Shown here piece by piece: positions 9,419-21,175 of a stretch of 64,000 bases of DNA (positions within the stretch are counted from its first letter, which is position 1; the number at the start of each line of letters is the position of its first letter). The notes beneath the pieces are model-generated. The model did not search any database, was not told the origin of the DNA, and saw only the letters and a program-made list of their open reading frames with translations. Source of the DNA: Branchiostoma floridae (taxonomy: Eukaryota; Chordata; Leptocardii; Amphioxiformes; Branchiostomatidae). Location of the stretch: assembly GCF_000003815.2 (NCBI RefSeq), contig NC_049991.1:9271693-9335692 (forward strand), read 5' to 3'. Position numbers and translations under genes: made by a program.

Positions 9419-12400
9419 TTGTAGTGTTCAACTCCCCACAAAGAGACCTTTCTAATGATACCATAGTTTGCCTATTTCGAACACTTTTTAAAAGTCAACA
9501 TTTTAAGTTGAGGTTAGATGTGGTTAACTTTCAACGCGAATAACTCGACTATAACAAGAGCTATCAAAAAACGGATTGCAGTGTTCAACTCCCCACAAAG
9601 AGACATTTCTAATAATACCATAGTTTGCCAATTTCGGACACTTTTTAAAAATCAACATTTAAAGTTGAGGTTAGATGTGGCTAACTTTAAACGCGAATAA
9701 CTCGCCTATAACAAGAGCTATCAAAAAACGGATTGTAGTGTTCATTGTAGTGTTCAACTCCCCACAAAGAGACCTTTCTAATGATACCATAGTTTGCCTA
9801 TTTCGAACACTTTTTAAAAGTCAACATTTTAAGTTGAGGTTAGATGTGGTTAACTTTCAACGCGAATAACTCGACTATAACAAGAGCTATCAAAAAACGG
9901 ATTGCAGTGTTCAACTCCCCACAAACAGACCTTTCTAATGATACCATAGTTTGCCAATTTCTGACACTTTTTAAAAATCAACATTTTCAGTTGAGGTTAG
10001 ATGTGGTTAACTTTAAACGCGAATAACTCGCCTATAACAAGAGCTATCAAAAAACGGATTGCACTGTTCAACTCCCCACAAAGAGACCTTTCTAATAATG
10101 CCATAGTTTGCCAGTTTCTGACACTTTTTAAAAATCAACATTTTGGGTCGCGGTTAGGGTGACTTAGCTATAAACGCGAATAACTGGCCTATAACAAGAG
10201 CTATCAAAAAACGGATTGCACTGTTCAACTCCCCACAAAGAGACCTTTCTAATAATACCATAGTTAATTTCTGACACTTTTTAAAAATCCACATTTTTGG
10301 TCGCGGTTAGGGGGACTTAGCTAATAACGAGAATAACTCGACAACAAATAGAGCAATCCGGAAACGGATTTCAGCATTCAACTCTCCACCAAGAGACCTT
10401 TCTAATGATACCATAGTTTGCCTATTTCGGATACATTTTTGAAAAATCAACATTTTAAGTTGAGGTTAGATGTGGTTAAATTTAAACGCGAATAACTCGC
10501 ATGTAACAAGAGCTATCAAAAAACGGATTGCAGTGTTCAACTCCCCACCAAGAGACCTAATGATACCATAGTTTGCCAATTTCTGACACTTTTTAAAAAT
10601 CAACATTTTGGGTCGCAGTTAGGGGGACTTAGCTATAAACGCGAATAACTCGCCTATAACAAGAGCTATCAAAAAACGGATTGCACTGTTCAACTCCCCA
10701 CAAAGAGACCTTTCTAATAATACCATAGTTTGCCAATTTCTGACACTTTTTAAAATCAACATTTTCGTCTGAAGTTAGGGGGACTTAGCTATATACGCGA
10801 AAACTCGCCAATAAAAAGAGGTATCAAAAAACGGATTGCAGTGTTCAACTCCCCACAAAGAGACCTTTCTAATAATACCATAGTTTGCCTATTTCGGACA
10901 CTTTTTCAAAATCAACATTTTGGGTCGCGGTTAGGGGGACTTAGCTAAGAACGGAAATAACTCGCCAAAAACAAGAGCTATGAAAAAACGGATTGTAGTG
11001 TTCAACTCCCCACANNNNNNNNNNNNNNNNNNNNNNNNNNNNNNNNNNNNNNNNNNNNNNNNNNNNNNNNNNNNNNNNNNNNNNNNNNNNNNNNNNNNNN
11101 NNNNNNNNNNNNNNNNNNNNNNNNNNNNNNNNNNNNNNNNNNNNNNNNNNNNNNNNNNNNNNNNNNNNNNNNNNNNNNNNNNNNNNNNNNNNNNNNNNNN
11201 NNNNNNNNNNNNNNNNNNNNNNNNNNNNNNNNNNNNNNNNNNNNNNNNNNNNNNNNNNNNNNNNNNNNNNNNNNNNNNNNNNNNNNNNNNNNNNNNNNNN
11301 NNNNNNNNNNNNNNNNNNNNNNNNNNNNNNNNNNNNNNNNNNNNNNNNNNNNNNNNNNNNNNNNNNNNNNNNNNNNNNNNNNNNNNNNNNNNNNNNNNNN
11401 NNNNNNNNNNNNNNNNNNNNNNNNNNNNNNNNNNNNNNNNNNNNNNNNNNNNNNNNNNNNNNNNNNNNNNNNNNNNNNNNNNNNNNNNNNNNNNNNNNNN
11501 NNNNNNNNNNNNNNNNNNNNNNNNNNNNNNNNNNNNNNNNNNNNNNNNNNNNNNNNNNNNNNNNNNNNNNNNNNNNNNNNNNNNNNNNNNNNNNNNNNNN
11601 NNNNNNNNNNNNNNNNNNNNNNNNNNNNNNNNNNNNNNNNNNNNNNNNNNNNNNNNNNNNNNNNNNNNNNNNNNNNNNNNNNNNNNNNTCAACATTTTGG
11701 GTCGCGGTTAGGGGGACTTAGCTAAGAACGCGAATAAGTCGCATATAAAAAGAGCTGTGAAAAAACGTTGTAGTGTTCAACTCCCCACAAAGAGACCTTT
11801 CTAATGATACCATAGTTTGCCTATTTCGAACACTTTTAAAAAGTCAACATTTAAGTTGAGGTTAGATGTGGTTAACTTTCAACGCGAATAACTCGACTAT
11901 AACAAGAGCTATCAAAAAACGGATTGCAGTGTTCAACTCCCCACAAACAGACCTTTCTAATGATACCATAGTTTGCCAATTTCTGACACTTTTTAAAAAT
12001 CAACATTTTCAGTTGAGGTTAGATGTGGTTAACTTTAAACGCGAATAACTCGCCTATAACAAGAGCTATCAAAAAACGGATTGCACTGTTCAACTCCCCA
12101 CAAAGAGACCTTTCTAATAATGCCATAGTTTGCCAGTTTCTGACACTTTTTAAAAATCAACATTTTGGGTCGCGGTTAGGGTGACTTAGCTATAAACGCG
12201 AATAACTCGCCAATAACAAGAGCTATCAAAAAACGGATTGCAGTGTTCAACTCCACACCAAGAGACCTAATGATACCATAGTTTGCCAATTTCTGACACT
12301 TTTTAAAAATCCACATTTTTGGTCGCGGTTAGGGGGACTTAGCTAATAACGAGAATAACTCGACAACAAATAGAGCAATCCGGAAACGGATTTCAGCATT

Positions 12401-15400
12401 CAACTCTCCACCAAGAGACCTTTCTAATGATACCATAGTTTGCCTATTTCGGATACATTTTTGAAAAATCAACATTTTAAGTTGAGGTTAGATGTGGTTA
12501 AATTTAAACGCGAATAACTCGCATGTAACAAGAGCTATCAAAAAACGGATTGCAGTGTTCAACTCCCCACCAAGAGACCTAATGATACCATAGTTTGCCA
12601 ATTTCTGACACTTTTTAAAAATCAACATTTTGGGTCGCAGTTAGGGGGACTTAGCTATAAACGCGAATAACTCGCCTATAACAAGAGCTATCAAAAAACG
12701 GATTGCAGTGTTCAACTCCCCACAAAGAGACCTTTCTAATAATACCATAGTTTGCCAATTTCTGACACTTTTTAAAAATCTACATTTTGGGTTGCGGTTA
12801 GGGGGACTTAGCTATAAACGCGAATAACTCGCCAATAACAAGAGCTATCAAAAAACGGATTGCAGTGTTCAACTCACCACAAAGAGACCTTTCTAATGAT
12901 ACCATAGTTTGCCTATTTTGGACACTTTTTAAAAATCAACATTTTGGGTCGCGGTTAGGGGGACTTAGCTATAAACGCGAATAACTCGCCTATAACAAGA
13001 GCTATCAAAAAACGGATTGCACTGTTCAACTCCCCATAAAGAGACATTCCTAATAATACCATAGTTTGCCAAATTCTGACACTTTTTAAAAATCAACATT
13101 TTGGGTCGCGGTTAGGGGGACTTAGCTATAAACGCGAATAACTGGTCTATAACAAGAGCTATCAAAAAACGGATTGCAGTGTTCAACTCCCCACAAAGAG
13201 ACCTTTCTAAGGATACCATGGTTTGCCAATTTCTGACACTTTTTAAAAATCAACATTTTAAGTTGAGGTTAGATGTGGTTAACTTTAAACGCAAATAACT
13301 CGCCTATAACAAGAGCTATCAAAAAACAGATTGCAGTGTTCACCTCCCCACAAAGAGACCTTTCTAATGATACCATAGTTTGCCTATTTCGGACACTTTT
13401 CAAAAATCCACATTTTTGGTCGCGGTTAGGGGGACTTAGCTAATAACGGGAATAACTCGACAACAAATAGAGCAATCCGAAAACAGATTTCAGCATTCAA
13501 CTCCCCACCAAGAGACCTTTCTAATGATACCATAGTTTGTCTATTTCGGACACTTTTCAAAAATCAACATTTTAAGTTGAGGTTAGATGTGGTTAACTTT
13601 AATCGCGAATAACTCGCTTATAACAAGATCTATCAAAAAACGGATTTCAGCATTCAACTCCCCACCAAGAGACCTTTCTAATGATACCATAGTTTGTCTA
13701 TTTCGAACACTTTTTAAAAATCAACATTTTGGGTCGCGGTTAGGGGGACTTAGCTATAAACGCGAATAACTCGCCTATAACAAGAGCTATCAAAAAACGG
13801 ATTGCAGTTTTCAACTCATTACAAAGAGACCTTTCTAATGATACCATAGTTTGCGTATTTCCGACACTTTTTTAAAATATACATTTTGGGTCGCGGTTAG
13901 CTATAAACGCGAATAACTCGCCAATAACAAGAGCTATCAAAAAACGGATTTCAGCATTCAACTCCCCACCAAGAGACCTTTCTAATGATACCATAGTTTG
14001 CCTATTTCGGACACTTTTCAAAAATCCACATTTTTGGTCGCGGTTAGGGGGACTTAGCTAATAACGGGAATAACTCGACAACAAATAGAGCAATCCGAAA
14101 ACGGATTTCAGCATTAAACTCCCCACCAAGAGACCTTTCTAATGATACCATAGTTTGCCTATTTCTGACACTTTTTAAAAATCAACATTTTAAGTTGAGG
14201 TTAGATGTGGTTAACTATAAACGCGAATAACTCGCCTATAACAAGATCTATCAAAAATCGGATTCCAGCATTCAACTCCCCACCAAGAGACCTTTCTAAT
14301 GATACCATAGTTTGCCTATTTCGGACACTTTTTAAAAATCAACATTTCCGGTCGCGGTTAGGGGGACTTAGATATAAACGCGAATAACTCGCCTATAACA
14401 AGAGCTATCAAAAAACGGATTGCAGTGTTCAACTCCCCACCAAGAGACCTTTCTAATGATACCATAGTTTGCCTATTTGGGACACTTTTCAAAAATCCAC
14501 ATTTTAAGTTGAGGTTAGATGAGCTTAACTTTGAACGCGAATAACTCGCCTATAACAAGAGCTATCAAAAAACGGATTGCAGTGTTCAACTTCCCACAAA
14601 GAGACCTTCCCAATGATACCATAATTTGCCTATTTTGGACACTTTTTAAAAATCAACATTTTGGGTCGCGGTTAGGGGGACTTAGCTATAAACGCGAATA
14701 ACTCTCCTATAACAAGAGCTATCAAAAAACGGATTGCAGTTTTCAACTCATTACAAAGAGACCTTTCTAATGATACCATAGTTTGCGTATTTCCGACACT
14801 TTTTTAAAATGTACATTGTGGGTCGCGGTTAGCTATAAACGCGAATAACTCGCCAATAACAAGAGCTATCAAAAAACTGATTTCAGTGTTCAACTCCCCA
14901 CAAAGAGACCTTTCTAATGATACCATAGTTTGCCAATTTCGGACACTTTTTAAAAATCAACATTTTAAGTTGAGGTTAGATGTGGTTAAATTTAAACGCG
15001 AATAACTCGCCTGTAACAAGAGCTATCAAAACACGGATTGCAGTATTCAACTCCCCACAAAGAGACATTTCTAATAATACCATAGTTTGCCAATTTCTGA
15101 CACTTTTTAAAAATCAACATTTTCGGTCGCGGTTAGGGGGACTTAGCTATAAACGTGAATAACTCGCCTATAACAAGAGNNNNNNNNNNNNNNNNNNNNN
15201 NNNNNNNNNNNNNNNNNNNNNNNNNNNNNNNNNNNNNNNNNNNNNNNNNNNNNNNNNNNNNNNNNNNNNNNNNNNNNNNNNNNNNNNNNNNNNNNNNNNN
15301 NNNNNNNNNNNNNNNNNNNNNNNNNNNNNNNNNNNNNNNNNNNNNNNNNNNNNNNNNNNNNNNNNNNNNNNNNNNNNNNNNNNNNNNNNNNNNNNNNNNN

Positions 15401-16386
15401 NNNNNNNNNNNNNNNNNNNNNNNNNNNNNNNNNNNNNNNNNNTACATAGTTTGCCAATTTCTGACACTCTTTTAAAAATCAACATTTTAAGTTGAGGTTA
15501 GATGTGGTTAACTTTAAACGCGAATTACTCGCCTATAACAAGAGTTATCAAAAAACGGATTGCAGTGTTCAACTCCCCACAAAGAGACCTTTCTAATGAT
15601 ACCATAGTTTGCCTATTTCGGACACTTTTTAAAAATCAACATTTTGGGTCGCGGTTAGGGGGACTTAGCTATAAACGCGGATAACTCGCCTATAACAAGA
15701 GCTATCAAAAAACGGATTGTAGTGTTCAACTCCCCACAAAGAGACCTTTCTAATGATACCATAGTTTGCCAATTTCTGACACTTTTTAAAAATCAACATT
15801 TTGGTCCGCGGTTAGGGGGACTTAGCTATAAACGCGAATAACTCGCCTATAACAAGAGTTATCAAAAAACGGATTGCAGTGTTCAACTCCCCACAAAGAG
15901 ACCTTTCTAATGATACCATAGTTTGCCTATTTCGGACACTTTTTAAAAATCAACATTTTGGGTCGCGGTTAGGGGGACTTAGCTATAAACGCGAATAACT
16001 CGCCTATAACAAGAGCTATCAAAAAACGGATTGTAGTGTTCAACTCCCCACAAAGAGACCTTTCCAATGATACCATAGTTTGCCAATTTCTGACACTTTT
16101 TAAAAATCAACATTTTAAGTTGAGGTTAGATGTGGTTAACTTTAAACGCGAATAACTCGCCTATAACAAGAGCTATCAAAAAACGGATTGTAGTGTTCAA
16201 CTCCCCACAAAGAGACCTTTCTAATGATACCATAGTTTGCCAATTTCTGACACTTTTTAAAAATCAACATTTTGAGTCGCGGTTAGGGGGACTTAGCTAT
16301 AAACGCGAATAACTCGCCTATAACAAGAGCTATCAAAAAACGGATTGTAGTGTTCAACTCCCCACAAAGAGACCTTTCTAATGATA
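9419..16386. repeat. 157-bp satellite array, block 2 (with two gaps)
   Basis: Continuation of the array after the retrotransposon, starting with the right target duplication (9419-9430). The same two junction types occur. The ctaataacga variant recurs at 10321 and 12343, and related variants with ctaataacggg near 13440 and 14056. N runs at 11015-11688 and 15180-15442 are probably collapsed units. The array ends abruptly inside a unit at about 16386 (ctaatgata then unrelated cgtgggcttc). Confidence 0.93.
9733..9756. repeat. Tandem doubled copy of the RTE target site without an element
   Basis: ttgtagtgttca occurs twice head to tail (9733-9744 and 9745-9756). The sequence to the left (from about 9590) matches the left flank of the RTE (from about 6075 to 6252), and the sequence to the right matches the RTE right flank (9431-9590), including private variants such as tttcgaacac and acatttaaagttg. 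Ordinary units have the site once. Confidence 0.85.
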
Positions 16387-16590
16387 CGTGGGCTTCAAGG
16401 TTCCGGGTCGGAGTTCAAATCTGACCGGAGAATGATGTAGTAATAGGCCGGAAGTGCGGTTTGGTTTCCTATGTTTTGGTCCCGATTTCCATAAAATCGT
16501 TATAGCTGTGTGAATCTTTCTAATTTCTGAAAAGCCTGTTGGTTATTGGTGACGTAATGTTGATCGTGCAGCGAAGACATTGTGGTACTA
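16387..16590. other. Non-satellite sequence, nothing identified
   Basis: Unique-looking sequence between the satellite edge and a MITE. It includes ggagttcaaatctgacc, which resembles the B box of a tRNA-derived promoter, but no foldable tRNA or matching A box was found. Confidence 0.4.
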
Positions 16591-16768
16591 CAGTCAAACC
16601 TGTATTAGGGGCCACCTCTACAGAGGGGCCACCTGTCCATAGTGGCCACTTTTTGTCGGTCCCTTGGGTATTTTATCTACAAGTTGCCACCTCTATACAG
16701 GGGCCACCTGTCTATAGTGGCCAAATTTGTCCGGTCCCTTGAGTGGCCGCTATAGACAGGTTTGACTG
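16591..16768. mobile_element. Tc1/mariner-like MITE, 178 bp
   Basis: Terminal inverted repeats cagtcaaacctgt...acaggtttgactg are flanked by TA on both sides (16589-16590 and 16769-16770), the target duplication of the Tc1/mariner group. The interior contains internal repeats of ggggccacctgtc(c/t)atagtggcca. It has no coding capacity. A diverged relative lies at 56518-56661, downstream of the FKBP gene. Confidence 0.75.
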
Positions 16769-16770
16769 TA

Positions 16771-17224
16771 GTACTATTTTGTGCTATAGGCAATGTGACC
16801 TTTTCGCCTGATGAACCGGATCGTGCGTTCTATGTGCGCAATGGGTGGGTTGGGGTCATCGTAGATTGCGGAAAATTTATAACATGGAATTTTTTTCATT
16901 TTCATTTTTCAGATATATGAAGTAATGAACTTTATTGGGTTGTAGGCGGTTTCCCTGGGAAAATTCGTTTTTTTTCGCGCAGCCGTGTTTAGAAAATGCG
17001 TAAAAATAACCCATTTTTTTTCAAAAAGTTAGTTTTTTCGTCATGATTTACCCAAAATAGATTAGCAATAGAAATCATTCAATGAGTAAATCACGAAGAT
17101 GCATTACACCACTTTCCATCAGAGTAATGAAAAATTTTGGCCCATGTTCTTTTTGGAAGTCACAGTCCTTTCGGGCGAGGGTGTCAGACTTGCTACGAAA
17201 TCAGGAAGAAACTCCGGTCCGAGA
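16771..17224. other. Unassigned sequence
   Basis: AT-rich sequence with T and A runs; no exon, RNA or repeat boundary was recognised. Confidence 0.4.
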
Positions 17225-17284
17225 CCGTAACGGGGCCAGTGAACTCTCACGAACATGCAAATGACGTATTATGTCATGGCTAGG

Positions 17285-17720
17285 GGTGGGTATCGGTACA
17301 GAAGTTTTAGGTCCGGTCCAGGTCCAGAGGATCAGGTCCAGGTCCGGACCTAAACCTGAACCTGATCCAGTACGTGAAAACTTGTGAATGGACGATACTC
17401 AAAACAACGGTCAATTTCGTTACAAAGAAATCTTTTTTTGTGAAATATTTGACTCCCACTGGCGTTTTGAAATCCTGCAAAGCTATTAAAAACTGCCTTT
17501 GAACGATTGACTGCAAAACTTGGTAGAAATGGCTATAGACTCTACCCTAGTTCGCTCTTGTTATTTCCCCCGGTCGGTAAGCCCAAAACGTGTGGATGCG
17601 TGTTCATATAATCTGTTCAATTTCCAATAGGTCCAACATCCGGTCCACCAATTCTTTTTTCAGGTCCGTTTTTTCCGGACCGGTTCATTAAGAAAAACCG
17701 GTTTTGTACCCATACACCGT
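17285..17720 (+). repeat. Dispersed repeat, partner of 960-1245
   Basis: It begins ggtatcggtacagaagtttt, continues with ggtccaggtccagaggatca, and ends with ccggtaccggtaccc-like sequence near 17720. The middle matches 960-1245 read on the minus strand. Its GGTACCGG-type ends are partly inverted, suggesting a non-autonomous element. Confidence 0.55.
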
Positions 17721-17879
17721 ACCGGTACCCAGCCGTAGTCATGACTGTATAGATACCTTTCATGTGCATGCATATGTATTGCATACGTCATTACTGTAAC
17801 ACTTCAACAGTAATACTTTAGGAGGAACTATCCTTCTGGCCATCCTAAACATTTACCAGATCTATAACCGGCTATTTTG

Positions 17880-18250
17880 AACCTTCTCTATCACTAAGTC
17901 AATTTGACCTTTCTCTGTCACTCTGGCCATTCTGAATATTCTCTGTCACTCTAGCCATTCTGTATCACTCTGGCCATTCTGAATATTTTTTGTCACTCTA
18001 GATCTTGCCATTCTCAATATTCCCTATCACTCTGGCCATTCTGACCATTCTGTCACTCTGCAGCTGGCCATTCTGACCATTCTCTGGCCATTCTAAATGG
18101 GCAGAGTGATAGAGCATAGTCATAATGGCCAGAGTGATAGAGAATGGGCAGAATGGTCAGAGTAATAAAAAAAAGCCAGAATTGCCAGAGCAAGAGAGAA
18201 TAGGCAGAATGACAGAGAATGGCCAGAAGAGCCAGAGTGATAGGAAATAT
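17880..18250. repeat. Low-complexity palindrome of ggccattct/agaatggcc motifs
   Basis: The left half is rich in (t)cactctggccattctga(at/cc)att. From about 18098 onward the same motif appears reversed as agagtgatagagaatgggcagaatgg. The whole could fold into a long imperfect hairpin at the centre of the foldback element. Confidence 0.7.
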
Positions 18251-18564
18251 TGAGAATTGTAATACGTCATTTGCATGTTCATGAGAGATACCTCATTTGC
18301 ATGTTCGTGAGAGTTCACTGGCCTCGTTACAGCCGTGATTCCTTAGCTGCGGTTGTAATTGAATATTCACCACAAAAACAAACAGACAACACATTTAACT
18401 GTTACACAGTTATTTGAATTTTGTTCTAATACATTGAAAGGTTGAAGAAATTGCTTCACAATTTTCTTACAAAGAATTGTTTAATACATTCATGTTGACG
18501 CCGTCTGCCGAATTATCCCGTCATGCATTGTTCAGCTACTTGGCTATGCAGGATGCTAGAAAGC

Positions 18565-18718
18565 TAGCCTGGGTACCATCCGGAAAGTAGTTCGCTCTGG
18601 CGTTCATTATTTACTATATACAGTCGCTTCTAGCTCTGACATTCATTATACACTATATACATTCGCTTCTCAGAAGCGAACATAGGAGCGAACTACTATC
18701 CGGATGGTACCCAGGCTA
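18565..18718. mobile_element. 154-bp MITE with TAGCC ends and 9-bp target duplication
   Basis: The left end tagcctgggtaccatccgga is answered by tccggatggtacccaggcta at the right, and the inverted homology continues inward to agtagttcgctc/gagcgaactact. The direct repeat ctagaaagc at 18556-18564 and 18719-18727 is a perfect 9-bp target duplication. It is non-coding. End sequence and duplication length are shared with the MITE at 57183-57307. Confidence 0.85.
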
Positions 18719-18727
18719 CTAGAAAGC

Positions 18728-19329
18728 AGGAATTATTGTCAAAAAGCAGCATAGTTAAGATAATCACTAAATATTTGCCGACAAAAAAAACGTTAGTTAC
18801 TATTTCTTAAACTAAAAAAAACTGGCATTTGTTATCAAGTATCTGTTTAGATCTGTTATTTGATCAGATCATAGCAGAAGTCCCACAATAGGTAGAATGC
18901 GACGTATGACAAATAAACCACTTTGATATCGACCAACTTTAAATCGACCAACTTTAAATCCACCACTTTTAAATCGACCTCTGTTTGGAAGTTACCACAC
19001 CATAAAACCGAGGTCTAATTTAATTTGAATATGGGGAAGTTTTTTTTTCATTAACTTGCGATTTTAAACTGCATATTGTTTTCAAAAGATATGTCCATTT
19101 TCAAAACATATGTGTATTTAATTTGACTGCTTTAAAAAAAAAACATATCGCATTCTCAAAACATATACGAATTTGATTTGACTGCTTTTAAAAATATATA
19201 ATTGATATGTTTATTGCAAGTTCTTGCCCGAGGGCTAATTGCAGGTACAAACAACATGTAAAATAAGGAATATATCCCATTTCAAAAACCTATATAACGT
19301 GACGGTTTTTGTGACAGTGTTTCTGCTTC
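18728..19329. other. AT-rich non-coding sequence up to a gap
   Basis: No gene is seen. A short local repeat of atcgaccaactttaa occurs near 18930-18980. The N run 19330-20248 follows. Confidence 0.5.
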
Positions 19330-20248
19330 NNNNNNNNNNNNNNNNNNNNNNNNNNNNNNNNNNNNNNNNNNNNNNNNNNNNNNNNNNNNNNNNNNNNNNN
19401 NNNNNNNNNNNNNNNNNNNNNNNNNNNNNNNNNNNNNNNNNNNNNNNNNNNNNNNNNNNNNNNNNNNNNNNNNNNNNNNNNNNNNNNNNNNNNNNNNNNN
19501 NNNNNNNNNNNNNNNNNNNNNNNNNNNNNNNNNNNNNNNNNNNNNNNNNNNNNNNNNNNNNNNNNNNNNNNNNNNNNNNNNNNNNNNNNNNNNNNNNNNN
19601 NNNNNNNNNNNNNNNNNNNNNNNNNNNNNNNNNNNNNNNNNNNNNNNNNNNNNNNNNNNNNNNNNNNNNNNNNNNNNNNNNNNNNNNNNNNNNNNNNNNN
19701 NNNNNNNNNNNNNNNNNNNNNNNNNNNNNNNNNNNNNNNNNNNNNNNNNNNNNNNNNNNNNNNNNNNNNNNNNNNNNNNNNNNNNNNNNNNNNNNNNNNN
19801 NNNNNNNNNNNNNNNNNNNNNNNNNNNNNNNNNNNNNNNNNNNNNNNNNNNNNNNNNNNNNNNNNNNNNNNNNNNNNNNNNNNNNNNNNNNNNNNNNNNN
19901 NNNNNNNNNNNNNNNNNNNNNNNNNNNNNNNNNNNNNNNNNNNNNNNNNNNNNNNNNNNNNNNNNNNNNNNNNNNNNNNNNNNNNNNNNNNNNNNNNNNN
20001 NNNNNNNNNNNNNNNNNNNNNNNNNNNNNNNNNNNNNNNNNNNNNNNNNNNNNNNNNNNNNNNNNNNNNNNNNNNNNNNNNNNNNNNNNNNNNNNNNNNN
20101 NNNNNNNNNNNNNNNNNNNNNNNNNNNNNNNNNNNNNNNNNNNNNNNNNNNNNNNNNNNNNNNNNNNNNNNNNNNNNNNNNNNNNNNNNNNNNNNNNNNN
20201 NNNNNNNNNNNNNNNNNNNNNNNNNNNNNNNNNNNNNNNNNNNNNNNN

Positions 20249-21175
20249 CCCAAGAGACCTTTCTAATGATACCACTAGTTTGGGCCTATTTCGCGACACC
20301 TTTTTAAAAATCAACATTTTGGGTCGCGGTTAGGAGGACTTAGCTAAGAACGGTAATAACTCGACAACAACAAGAGCTATCAAAAAACGGATTGTAGTGT
20401 TCAACTCCCCACAAAGAGACCTTTCCAATGATACCATAGTTTGCCAATTTCTAACACTTTTTAAAAATCAACAGTTTATGTTGAGGTTAGATGTGGTTAA
20501 CTTTAAACGCAAATAACTCGACAACAAAAAGAGCAATCCGAAAACGACTTGCAGCATTCAACTCCCCACAAAGAGACCTTTCTAATGATACCATAGTTTG
20601 CCTATTTCGGACACTTTTTAAAAATCAACATTTTGGGTCGCGGTTAGGGGGACTTAGCTAAGAACGGGAATAACTCGCCAACAACAAGAGCTATCAAAAA
20701 ACGGATTGCAGCATTCAACTCCCCACAAAGAGACCTTTCTAATGATACCATAGTTTGCCTATTTCGGACACTTTTTAAAAATCAACATTTTGGGTCGCGG
20801 TTAGGGGGACTTAGCTAAGAACGGGAATAACTGGCCAACAACAAGAGCTATCAAAAACGGATTGCAGCATTCAACTCCCCACAAAGAGACCTTTCTAATG
20901 ATACCATAGTTTGCCTATTTCGGACACTTTTTAAAAATCAACATTTTGGGTCGCGGTTAGGAGGATTTAGCTAAGAACGGGAATAACTCGCCGACAACAA
21001 GAGCTATGAAAAAACGGATTGTAGTGTTCAACTCCCCACAAAGAGACCTTTCCAATGATACCATAGTTTGGCTATTTCGGACACTTTTTAAAAATCAACA
21101 TTTTACGTTGAGGTTAGATGTGGTTAACTTTAAGCGCGAATAACTCGACAACAAAAAGAGCAATCCGAAAACGGA
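20249..21175. repeat. 157-bp satellite array, block 3
   Basis: Five to six further units of the same satellite, mostly of a subtype with gaacgggaataactcgccaa and ggttagg(a/g)gga(c/t)ttagctaag junctions. The last units decay into the telomere-like variant that follows. Confidence 0.9.

Larger units (their letters stand above)
17225..18330. mobile_element. Foldback element about 1.1 kb with nested repeats
   Basis: The left end (cgtaacggggccagtgaact, then ctcacgaacatgcaaatgac, then gtatta) is repeated in inverted order at 18261-18330. In the right arm the gcatgttcatgagag-type block is duplicated. The arms carry three ATGCAAAT octamers in inverted orientation. Inside lie the dispersed repeat of 17285-17720 and a low-complexity palindrome at about 17880-18250. 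No ORF or target duplication was identified, so the class (foldback DNA transposon) is inferred from shape only. Confidence 0.6.

Noticed and set aside
3024..16386. Satellite array as a CRISPR array
   Set aside because: Units are 157 bp, contiguous, without unique spacers, and lie in an animal genome.
16400..16435. tRNA-like B box (ggagttcaaatctgacc)
   Set aside because: No convincing T-stem, A box or cloverleaf could be formed, so it is not called as a tRNA or SINE.
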